Part shown: positions 55,832 through 64,000 of the stretch, piece by piece
Layout of the letters: each line of letters opens with the position of its first letter
Position numbering within the stretch: position 1 is the first letter of the stretch
Origin: Lunularia cruciata
Lineage: Eukaryota; Streptophyta; Marchantiopsida; Lunulariales; Lunulariaceae
DNA length: 64,000 nt
Direction of reading: 5' to 3'
Assembly (NCBI GenBank): GCA_948567375.1
Contig: OX419760.1
Coordinates: forward strand, 44,082,001 to 44,146,000
Position numbers and translations under genes: made by a program
Notes under the pieces: generated by a model
Seen by the model: only the letters and a program-made list of their open reading frames with translations
Database searches by the model: none
What the model was told of the DNA's origin: nothing

Positions 55832-57110
55832 TCAACAACCACAAAATGAGAAGAAAGTAAGGGGCATCGAGAAAGCCCAACTACCCAAAAATGCTATAGG
55901 TGCCATCTCCTCCATAGATAACAAGCCGACCCCTCCACACAAGATTTGCAGAGCCATCTGTCTATGTGCTAAATCCCCTATTACACACTCAAATGTCCTC
56001 GGTCCAATAATATCACCAAAGACCTCCATAATCCTCCTATCAAAGGCTCTCAAATGTGATAGGAAGGACAATGAGTGCGGAACTATACGGATGAGGTAGG
56101 ATGGTCGACAAGCAATACTAGAGGAGAGTATACCAAATGCCACTTGCGGATCTCCTAGTAATGGAAGGTCATCCACATGGAGAACATCCTCTACAAGGGC
56201 AGCGTTTAAGAAGCGTGTGTCAAAATCCTTGGATCCTATTGGCACTCCAAGAACACGTAGTCTATATGTAGATGTGATACATTCTTCTAGAAGCTCAAGT
56301 TGTGGAGGGATACCTAAAGGGGACCATGCCTTGCACTTTGACACCTTGACTCTCAAACCTACTAGATGTAGCTCGGTAGTCAAGTGGTCAAAGGCCTGCC
56401 TAATCTGATCTACATGGCCTATGATGTGTGTATCATATGCCAAGGAGGGAAATACACAACCTGGCATGGCCAAAGTAGTAGATAGGAGAGCTCTTAAGTG
56501 AGCCATGGCAAATAAGGGTCCCCTTCAATGATCTCCCTGACGTGTACCTACAACTGACTCCAAGACAGTGACTCCTTTCTATGAACAACCGTGCTAGTAG
56601 TAAAGGGAAGCAAGAAAGCCATAAAAAGACTGCACAAAAGGAATAAGACTCGCCAAGATCCACTAGCCCCCCTAAGCTCTCTAAAGATAGATGCTCGTGA
56701 GATGCTATTAAAAGTATTCTCAACATCCACCTGTAGGACAACCCACTCCAGATGGATATCTAGGAGTGCACTAATGCTTAGAAGATATAACCTCACATCT
56801 TCTAGGTGTAGCTACTCCAAACTGATGTGAATTGAGGTGCTATCAAAAGTGAGAACGATGCTAAAGGACAATGGTACGACTGACCAACATAAAAAGATCT
56901 CTCTGATAGCAATTGGTCTAATGCTCCTTGTATCTTTCTCCATTGCAAGAAGTCAACTAGCACCTAATACCTAACTTACAAACATAGGAATGTCTCCTCT
57001 TGTTATTGCTATAGCCACCTTAAACAACTCAATAAAACCACTAGAAGGATCATCTACCTAGAAGCAATCTCTAAGGTGCTCATAAAACCATCCCTTACAA
57101 GCCTCATGAG
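55832..57110 (-). pseudogene. Reverse transcriptase of the LINE-like element
   Basis: Reading leftward: ACKGWFYEHLRDCF (about 57,105-57,060), then WVVLQVDVENTFNSISRASI (about 56,745-56,690), the RT palm motif with its catalytic aspartate (D-V-x-N-x-F-N-S). A region corresponding to the GTRQGDP motif is broken near 56,540. The frame 56,506-55,832 (224 codons) has MAHLRALLSTTLAMPGC and SLAYDTHIIGHVDQIRQAF. The usual A-D-D is A-Y-D here, so one catalytic aspartate is lost. KCKAWSPLGIPPQLELLEEC and RVLGVPIGS follow. It would copy the element's own RNA at a nicked target; this copy is inactive. Confidence 0.75.
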
Positions 57111-58060
57111 GAAAAGCAAGAGGTAGTGCACAATGCTTGTGCAAATAGCAACCTATCAAGACATAAAGGCTGCTCAGGCTGATAATCTAAGGCCTCTAAT
57201 GGTAGTCCTTCTACTACTATAGGATGTAGTGAGCGTAAGGAAGAGATAGTCTTGTGAGTAGGACTTGCTATAAACAAAGGATGTAGCGTTTGTGCTGCTC
57301 TACTAAACCCTCAAACCCAATGTCCTACACCATTGTAATCAAGTGGACTCTGTGGTATCCTATGGCAACACTTGTCTCCTAACTCGTGTAGCCCTAGTAG
57401 ACTCCTCCTCAAGGGCCGCCCAATCCCCTGTACATAATCAACAAATCTAGCAACCACCTCTCTATGCCTCACATGCCTTCTCTAGCATAACAAAGACATC
57501 ATCAAGGGAGTAAGAGGAATAGGAACCATGCTAACTTGTCCAATGGATCATGTGCCAAACGATCAAGTGGTAGCCAAAAAGCTTGCCTAGCTTCATCATG
57601 GAGTGTGTTGGGTAGCCTATGGAATAGACGTGGACATGGAAAACTAGTCTCAAAATGCAATCCACCTAAAGAAGCTTACCACTCCCACGGCTTGATCGGT
57701 ATCCCTAGAAAGATCAACAAAGGGATAGAAGAAGCGTATGTAATCTCGAGTGTTTTTTGCTATCGATGTGGTCCCTCACCTCACGTGGGCCTCCCAAGTG
57801 GTCCAATCATAGTCCTTGTGCATCCTTCTCACATGGGTCTTTACCCCTTACGAGGTAAAGCATTTGGTGACACACCAAGCATGGTGTATCTTGAGCCGCT
57901 CTAGGCAACCTCACATGGGGAGGTGTAGGCATGGCTTGCACAAGAATAATGATAGTAATACATGATGCTCCTCTCCATATCTCCCCATACTTGCAAAACC
58001 ACAACCCCTCACATCCCAACTCACATAAGAAAATATAATCTCTCCAAACCTTAAAAACTA

Positions 58061-58258
58061 TCTATGATACATATAGGATACCAAGAAAGATGGAAGACTT
58101 TATCATTGAGAACAAGATAAAATATAGAGCAATTTCACTATATAGCCTTGTTTCGAATGGTATTTTACTATATAACTTTGTTTACTCATATTTCACCATG
58201 TGATACTATTCTGCCAGCCAGAGAGAGTCACTAGTGAACCCATGAACAAGAGTCACAT
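58061..58258. other. No recognisable gene
   Basis: Short AT-rich stretch between the RT element and the next open frame. Confidence 0.4.
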
Positions 58259-58573
58259 GTGAATTGCACTTGTATTAAGATCTTTACACCTAAAGTGACA
58301 TATCAGTCCCATTTAGAGATTTTCTTTTGGATCCGGATTTTTGCACAGCAAACTCTAGAGATTAGTTACATTGACACAAATAAAGAGTGGATAGAACATA
58401 GTTGTAAGTTCTATAAGAAAAAAAAAACTTGGAGACAACATAACAGAAGATATGTTAAACATAATTGCAAGTTTTATAAGAAAACAAGAACTTGGAGACA
58501 ACATAACAGAAGATACACTCAACTTGAAAAGGAATTAGATAAAAGAATCCAATTACTCAAATGGAGTATATGA
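58259..58573 (+). CDS. Hypothetical ORF with a 21-residue repeat
   Basis: This 104-codon frame contains two in-frame 63-bp repeats, from 58,395 and 58,458. The peptides are CKFYKKKKTWRQHNRRY and CKFYKKTRTWRQHNRRY. The second half is strongly basic, with a short charged helix-like end (LEKELDKRIQLLKW). The first codon in the frame is GTG, so the true start is uncertain; it could be an exon or a frame fragment. I do not recognise the family. The repeat substitutions partly preserve the encoded residues, which is the main reason to list it. Confidence 0.25.
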   Translation: MNCTCIKIFTPKVTYQSHLEIFFWIRIFAQQTLEISYIDTNKEWIEHSCKFYKKKKTWRQHNRRYVKHNCKFYKKTRTWRQHNRRYTQLEKELDKRIQLLKWSI

Positions 58574-58889
58574 AATTGATCAATAGTAAAATTTGAAGTT
58601 AAGTAGAGGTTTTAGTTTAGTGCTTTTGTTCTTGAACACTTTAATGATTAATCAATTATGTACATTTGAAAAGGTATGTTTGTAAGAGTTTCTTAAGAAA
58701 TTTAAGTTTTCTTAGTGAGATCACCCAACACTTGCATATAATTGTTTTAGACAGCCATAAATGTTGCATTCACCCAATTCTTATGTTTTCCATCCATCAC
58801 TACTTGCAGTGACTACATTACAATTTTTGATAGTTTACTATTTCAATCATCTTCAAAACAAACCTTCTTCTCTCAAATCTTTTAGTTGT

Positions 58890-59060
58890 AACTTAGTATG
58901 TTGTTGGTGACCATTTTGAATTTGGCAATGTGCAAGGATATGATCAACTCCATACTCCTCATGGTTGTTGATAGGCACGGGAGGAGGAGGAGGAGTAGGT
59001 TGGATACAAGAGGAAAAGGAAGATGGATTTAAAACAAAGGGTTTCAACTTGGAACTTGAG
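58890..59060 (-). mobile_element. Chromovirus fragment (integrase tail)
   Basis: On the minus strand SKLKPFVLNPSSFSSCIQP, then PVPINNHEEYGVDHILAH match the linker between integrase and chromodomain in elements A to D (for example 33,380-33,500). Both ends are abrupt. It is a small, isolated fragment. Confidence 0.8.
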
Positions 59061-59859
59061 AAGGATGATTTTTGTAGCTTTTTCATCTCTTATACTTTGG
59101 TTTAGATTACAACCTATGCTCATTTACTCCCTTGGTTGGAGAACATACAAGTAGCGTATTTTATTCTAATACATTGCTATCTCCTTATCAACTCTTATTT
59201 AGCATGTGCTTATCCATCTATAGATATACTCTTGCCCCATCTATGCACATTTAATAATACCATCCGCCACACTTTCTCCACTCTATTAAGGCAATGCATA
59301 CTTCCACAACTATTAGATGAGTAATGTAGGCTATAAATAATTTTACCCATAATCATCAAAAGATGTAAGCAAATGCGGGTAAAGATGTGAGTGAGCATAT
59401 GCACACTCACACCTTTACCAACATCTTAGTTATGTGCCGCTACTTGATAGATCTAGGATTCTCCCGATGGAAAGAAAGGCTCTGGAGCTTAACTCCATGC
59501 CTCTTCCTTGATCAAGGACTTTTGTTTCACATCTAAAGAAATTACCACAACATTCCAATTGTATTTAGATCTCCTACATCCAACACTCTTTGTGCTATTC
59601 GATTAGTGTACATGTGGTTCTCCATAAGGGTGTACACATTTTTTGATGTGCATTCTATGGAGAGCAAGCTAGAATTCATGATGCCATTTAAGATACAATG
59701 GCACAAATCCTATGGGCTACTATATGGACCTAGGTATAGATTAAGCAATGGTTAGATCTAATGGTACTACCTCTTCACCATGTTAGAGCAAATAATAATA
59801 TCATATTCATGAATGGTCAACATACTTTGCTTGACATGCTGGTTACCAAACCTCCTATA
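59061..59859. other. No recognisable gene
   Basis: Short frames on both strands at 59,136-59,410 overlap each other. No motif seen. Confidence 0.4.
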
Positions 59860-60101
59860 GGTAAAGTTCTTTGGCACGAGCGGGCATCCAAGCAAGAATA
59901 TCAACAATAATTACCACCCAAGGAAAGGAGTACTATTATACATCATGGCTAACCTTTGAAACCTTTGTACCTTTTGCTATTGAGATTTTTGTGCACTCCC
60001 ATCACTACTTTGATAATCTCTTTAGGGAAGCAACACGAGATTCCTCTAGGAGGATAGATACTTTGATTATCTCTCTCACCATGTTAATCTCCTACTATTG
60101 A
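59860..60101 (+). mobile_element. Possible C-terminal fragment of an RT element
   Basis: The frame 59,871-60,101 contains KEYYYTSWLTFETFVPFAIE and IFVHSHHYFDNLFREATR. The phrase FVPFAIEIF followed by a spaced F-x-x-L-F pattern resembles FVPLALELYGAMDAAF in the minus-strand RT element. The match is short, so the family assignment is tentative. Confidence 0.35.
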
Positions 60102-60282
60102 TAAAGAATCTCCTTTACTTTTCCATGCTCCTAAGCTTTAGGTTTTCATAGACAAGTATAACAACAAGAGCCAACCTGTTTATGTTAATCTCCTACTATT
60201 GATAAAGAATCTCCTTTACTTTTCCATGCTTCTAAGCTTTAGGTTTTCATAGACAAGTATAACAACAAGAGCCAACCTGTTT
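60081..60282. repeat. Near-perfect 101-bp tandem duplication
   Basis: Units 60,081-60,181 and 60,182-60,282 begin atgttaatctcctactattg and end gagccaacctgttt. They differ at one position (gctcc against gcttc), so this is the youngest tandem duplication in the window. Confidence 0.95.
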
Positions 60283-61346
60283 AGTGCGGTCCTTCCCACT
60301 TATCAAATATGCCAGTATAAAACCTTTATGGCACAATGTATATTACTATGTTTTAGATTGCTTTGTTGTTTTCCTTTGCTTGGTATGGAGGTCGTAATAT
60401 TACTTTCCTTTTTAGCATTTTTGGTTCATTGGGCCTCAATTTATTGATCCTTGTATTTCTTTTTCTTTCCCTTTGCGTCATACTGTTTGAACTCTTCCTC
60501 TACTTTGAAATTTCATTTTATTTTTTCAACGGTGTAGGAACCGAACCTGCCTTTATAGGTGCGGTTTTATCAAAGAAGTGTAAATGGGACAGGTTTCATG
60601 TCAACATTTGGGATCAATAAAGTCAGGGGATATCTCAGTTTATGAGATTTTTATAAATTGAGAATTTATCTTCAGAGTACAGCTTGTACGATACACTCAT
60701 ATGCACAGTTTTAACTCCACGTGATGCTATTATTGCAACGAAATGAAATTTTGAACTGGATTGTAGGAACCATCTTTGTCCGGTAATTTGAGATCAAAGG
60801 TATTTAGAAGCTCGACGATTATTGGTGAGCTTAGATAACCACAATGCTGCAGATACTACTGGTATTTAGTAGCCCAGAGAGAGCCTACCTTATGTTTATC
60901 ATGAATTAAGATTAATTTATGGTCGGGCTTGTAAAATTCGCCGAAAATCAGCTAGATTTTGGACCTCGAAATTCTTCCAATATCATGTAAAAGAAGATTT
61001 CATTTACATACATCAATAGTTCGCTTCAATTTTGCTTGATGTGTTAATTCTTGTCAATATACCCTCAAGATTTTGACAATTCATCTCTCACTGATATTGA
61101 TAAAAGAAATAATTCTAACAGTTCCAATATGGATTAAGTACTAGAAGTTTTATATACTAGCAGACACCAAATTTATTTGAACTAGAGCGGAAAATCAAAA
61201 GATAGGCGGGCTACATTCTTTGCCCATATTTGTACCGTTTATCTCAATACTAAAAGATTGCTAATTTGTAATCATGCATGGGTTGTTTTGATCTTCACAG
61301 TGGTATTTCGATTTGTATAATAGTAAAGGTTTTGATTCGTACAATA
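60283..61346. other. No recognisable gene
   Basis: The plus frame 60,363-60,620 (85 codons) is hydrophobic and could form membrane helices, but it is low complexity and matches nothing I know. The rest is AT-rich. Confidence 0.4.
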
Positions 61347-62011
61347 GGGGTTTCAGAAATAATTTTGACCGATGACTAAGAGTTAAATGATAAATTTTAT
61401 AATAATTTTAGTGAACTTTGTAGCTTGCCTATGAGCGAATGGACTAATAACTGAACCCCATAATTTCCCTCCCTCCCGGGAAATTAGTGTAACTTCCGTG
61501 GCATTTCCTAAAATCAGATTCCACTCATGAATGTGGACCGGAATAAATGTTAGACCAAATAAGTGACATGGAGAACAAATTTGACTGCCATGAGACTTGC
61601 AAGAGTATATTAGAAAAATCAGCCCAACTAGCACCAATGACTGCCAACCAGTGCCTACCTCATTGAGATGAACGCCATCGGGTACCTGGCGGCGCCTCCC
61701 GACCCTTTTCAACATTCTCTTGAGATTTTTTATTTTTATTTTTCATTCATTTAAACAACATTTAAATTAGAAAATCTACTCTAAATCCTAAATCTTAAAC
61801 TAATGGATTATAATACAAACTCCATTTCCTTTATTTCTAAAGAATTACTTTTTATATCTTATTATTTCTTACAAGCCACCGATCATATCATGAAATTTGA
61901 TTAAAAATAAAGATTAGGGACGGATCTTCGTGTTTGGACCCCTTCTTCACACACATTGTAAATTCAGTTTAGAAATTATATGATACTTCCTAAAGTTATT
62001 TCTGAAACCCC
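61347..62011. mobile_element. Candidate MITE (665 bp)
   Basis: The ends are GGGGTTTCAGAAATAA (61,347-61,362) and its exact reverse complement (61,996-62,011). Allowing one mismatch, the match extends to about 20 bp. TA sits on each outer side (61,345-61,346 and 62,012-62,013), fitting a 2-bp TA duplication. No transposase is inside; the minus frame 61,383-61,715 is unrecognised. A chance inverted repeat cannot be excluded. Confidence 0.45.
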
Positions 62012-62013
62012 TA

Positions 62014-62472
62014 ATGGTAAACTGGGTGCCCGACTACTCAACTGTGGATAAAGTGAAAAAGGGGGAGTACTTTACTGTGGTACATGCGGTTTCGAGGACG
62101 CAGCCCGAGTGGCTGGGACATGGACAACCAAACGGACGACCTCATGCAGAGTGTATATTCCCTGATCCATTCTCGTCCTCGATGCATCCGGCACTCTTTG
62201 CCATGTCTTCCATAACTATCAGTGATCTGGATAAGACCCCGTTTGGGTGGACAAAGAACCCCAAAACTGCGCAAGTACTGCACGCACGGTCAGTTATTGG
62301 GGCCAACCTCCCGGCCGAGGCAGGAGCTGCAAGGTTTTCAGTCCCACCTGCAAGTAGCGATTCGTGTAGCACGCGCCGCGACAGTCATGCGTCCTTACTA
62401 CTACAGTACGGTGTCTCGCTCAATGCCTGCGTGAACTTCTCTCCAATACGGAGCGAGTCGCACCGTACGTGA
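62014..62472 (+). CDS. Hypothetical ORF, 152 codons
   Basis: This is the longest plus-strand frame outside the transposons. It starts MVNWVPDYSTVDKVKKGEYF and ends SPIRSESHRT. The composition is not low complexity and the region is GC-richer than the DNA to its left. No domain or membrane segment was recognised. Overlapping minus frames (62,038-62,283 and 62,142-62,372) lower confidence. It could be upstream sequence of DPE2 or a separate exon. Confidence 0.2.
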   Translation: MVNWVPDYSTVDKVKKGEYFTVVHAVSRTQPEWLGHGQPNGRPHAECIFPDPFSSSMHPALFAMSSITISDLDKTPFGWTKNPKTAQVLHARSVIGANLPAEAGAARFSVPPASSDSCSTRRDSHASLLLQYGVSLNACVNFSPIRSESHRT

Positions 62473-63790
62473 GGTAGGTCCCAAGGTCGAGACCAGCGGG
62501 AGAGGCTTTTGCGACCAGCCCTAAACTTCAGGTGAAGTTCGTGCCTGTACCGCAACTCCAGTGGGGTAGACGTGAGAACGGTGACGGTGCCTGTCTGGCT
62601 AATGGAGTTTCCGGCAGGTGAAGAAAGTCGCTCCAGGTGATAATAGAGATGCGGGTTGTCATTCTACGTTTCTCCATGCCCGCGACGGAGTGTGTAACGC
62701 GACAACGAATGTCTTGTTTCGCACGGTCGGCCTGGAGTCGTGCTCCTTATACACTCCACGTGTTCGGCATCAGGGCCCCTTCCCCGCGCTGCTAACGCTT
62801 GTAACCTCAGAGTTACAAGCCGGTTAAGGGGGAGGCGCACCTACCGCCAAGTAGGATGCCACGTTGTTTCCGGACGATTACCTTGGTCGGCTCGGGTTAA
62901 ACCTCTTTTAAACCTATAAAGGTCGGAAGTGTCAAAAGAGTACTATAGAGACCGTCCGTAGACGATCTAATCATGCATCCCTTCGTCGAAATCGAAATAT
63001 AGGATGGAGCTTATATGATCATATATCATATAGCCTTCTGCTTCTCCGCACTCTTCTCCTACAATCAGTGTGGTTCCCGACGCGTCATCACTCACGTTAC
63101 ATATTACTTCGTTCCCTTTGGTCGTTCTCCTGTCGAAAAGACTAGCTCGATAAAAGAGAGATACATTTACTAGAGATCGTCGTCTCCGATTCTACTGTAC
63201 TATAGTCTTCTTCGTCTTTCCCTTCATTTCAGGGGTGAATCTGTCTGTCGTGCCTTGCTTCCTTCCTTCCCATTGGTTTCACTTCTCGTGAGAGAATAAG
63301 GATCAACATCTCGCGGTCACGACGCTGCGAGGGGTCTCAATTGAGAGTACCTGCCATTGCTACCTCGTTTTGGCATTATTCTCTCTGTTGCGGGTGTTTT
63401 TTGTTCGTTTGTGGGTTGCTCCGGGTTCATCATCGGCAGAACGTGGGGATTCCTTTGGGGAGAGAGAGAATAGAGGCGTTACCTTGGTTTGACTTCCAGC
63501 CGCTCCCTCCTTTGAGTAGCTCTAAAATTCGACGATACAAAGGGCAGACTATCTTGTGGAGAACTTGAAAGGCAGCTGCATTTATTCATTGCTGGAACGA
63601 GCACCGGGAGGGACGAAGTCGCTTAGGTTGAGTTCAATCCCGAATTATGTAGTTGAGCGTTTCTTGAGTGGTTCTGCGAATCACCGTAGCTGTTTACATC
63701 CCTGCCGGGCCGCGTTCCACTGTCACGGGATTCTTGTAAAGAACCTACACGAATCGAGTTTTGCCACTTTCTTGCTCCGGACATACTTCA
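62473..63790 (+). promoter_or_regulatory. Upstream region of DPE2 (promoter and 5' leader)
   Basis: It is GC-richer than the transposon-laden DNA. A TATA-like cctataaaggtc lies near 62,915. A pyrimidine-rich run ending tttcccttcatttcAG (about 63,205-63,231) looks like a 3' splice site, which would fit a leader intron, though no donor can be named. In-frame stops precede the DPE2 start (TAA at 63,737). Short frames at 63,341-63,568 and 63,556-63,972 are out of frame with DPE2 and probably not coding. Confidence 0.35.
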
Positions 63791-64000
63791 ATGGGGAGCG
63801 GAAGGGAAATGGGACTCCGCTCCACGCAGTTCAGGCGGGTGAAGAAAATCAATGTTCGTTTCAGACTCCCATACTTCACACAGTGGGGTCAAAATCTTAT
63901 CATATGTGGTTCCGATTCTATGTTGGGGGAGTGGAGTGTGCCTCAAGGGCAGTGGATGATGCCACATCATGAGGGTGATATTCTGGTATGGCAGGCGCTG
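63791..64000 (+). CDS. DPE2: 4-alpha-glucanotransferase DPE2, N-terminus (partial)
   Basis: DPE2 is the cytosolic disproportionating enzyme that moves glucose from maltose, the product of night-time starch breakdown, onto a polysaccharide acceptor. Plant DPE2 has tandem CBM20 starch-binding domains followed by a GH77 domain. The start of the first CBM20 is here: FRLPYFTQWGQNLIICGSDS, then MLGEWSVPQGQWMMPHHEGD and ILVWQAL. These match the family pattern F-x-LPY-x-T-x-WGQ, CGS and LG-x-W. The first ATG after the upstream stop is 63,791; a second in-frame ATG at 63,809 has a better context (G at -3 and +4) and is an equally good start. The gene runs off the window with an open frame. Confidence 0.9.
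   Translation, partial: MGSGREMGLRSTQFRRVKKINVRFRLPYFTQWGQNLIICGSDSMLGEWSVPQGQWMMPHHEGDILVWQAL

Larger units (their letters stand above)
54707..58060 (-). mobile_element. LINE-like (non-LTR) reverse-transcriptase element with structured 3' tail
   Basis: Minus-strand reverse-transcriptase sequence runs from about 58,019 to 54,870. It is followed downstream by an R-tail (54,833-54,707). No LTR, integrase or protease is seen. The RT has the RQGDP-type order of non-LTR elements, but I cannot place the lineage. Fragments of the same family occur at 35,980-36,165, 39,690-40,135 and 59,860-60,101. Many stops and frameshifts occur. Confidence 0.7.

Noticed and set aside
63556-63972. 138-codon ORF as the coding frame at the right edge
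   Set aside because: It is in a different frame from the DPE2 starch-binding-domain sequence, which has a family match and stays open to the window end.
62000-64000. Possible mitochondrial DNA insertion (GC-richer, group II intron-like appearance)
   Set aside because: The right part clearly encodes nuclear DPE2, and no mitochondrial gene or intron domain could be identified.

Overview
The window looks like nuclear DNA of a green plant, most likely a bryophyte (moss-type) or another early land plant. This rests on gene content, not on a search. The only confident cellular gene is at the far right edge (63,791-64,000, + strand): the N-terminus of DPE2, the cytosolic 4-alpha-glucanotransferase with starch-binding domains. 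Nearly everything else recognisable is mobile DNA in various states of decay.

Layout. 1-10,600: no recognisable gene, some diverged tandem duplications, a perfect 44-bp palindrome, one copy of a dispersed structured repeat, and a weak minus-strand coding candidate near 8.6-9.5 kb. 10,617-14,426: a Ty1/copia remnant (gag, protease, integrase; reverse transcriptase missing). 14,427-34,029: a nest built mainly from one Ty3/gypsy chromodomain family. Element A (14,427-34,029) carries a solo LTR in its RNase H region (17,699-18,050) and element B (19,091-32,795) in its integrase. Element B carries a solo LTR of an unrelated family (19,729-22,534), itself split by a pogo/Tigger DNA transposon (19,831-21,890), and a reversed full-length sibling, element D (24,167-29,674). 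Target-site duplications support most joints. 34,030-35,979: the 3' half of another copy (C).

36,000-44,300: AT-rich sequence with tandem duplications, a perfect 50-bp palindrome, and many copies of a roughly 100-150-bp repeat holding two hairpins. That repeat also forms the 3' end of a LINE-like reverse-transcriptase element (54,707-58,060, minus), so most solo copies are probably 5'-truncated insertions or short parasites sharing the tail. 44,300-47,360: a Mutator-like transposase pseudogene split by two LTRs lying head to head. 48,452-49,065: a chromovirus 3' end. 49,000-53,850: little beyond tandem duplications. 58,000-61,300: small fragments of the same families. 61,347-62,011: a candidate MITE. 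From about 61,900 the sequence becomes GC-richer and leads into DPE2.

The strongest biological signal is that the gypsy LTRs carry perfect heat-shock-element arrays (alternating GAA and TTC at 2-bp spacing) about 85 bp upstream of a TATAAATA box. This suggests a heat-activated retrotransposon family, comparable in design to Arabidopsis ONSEN, which is a copia element. All the retroelement reading frames seen here are broken, so these particular copies are relics. All calls come from reading the sequence; no database search was run.
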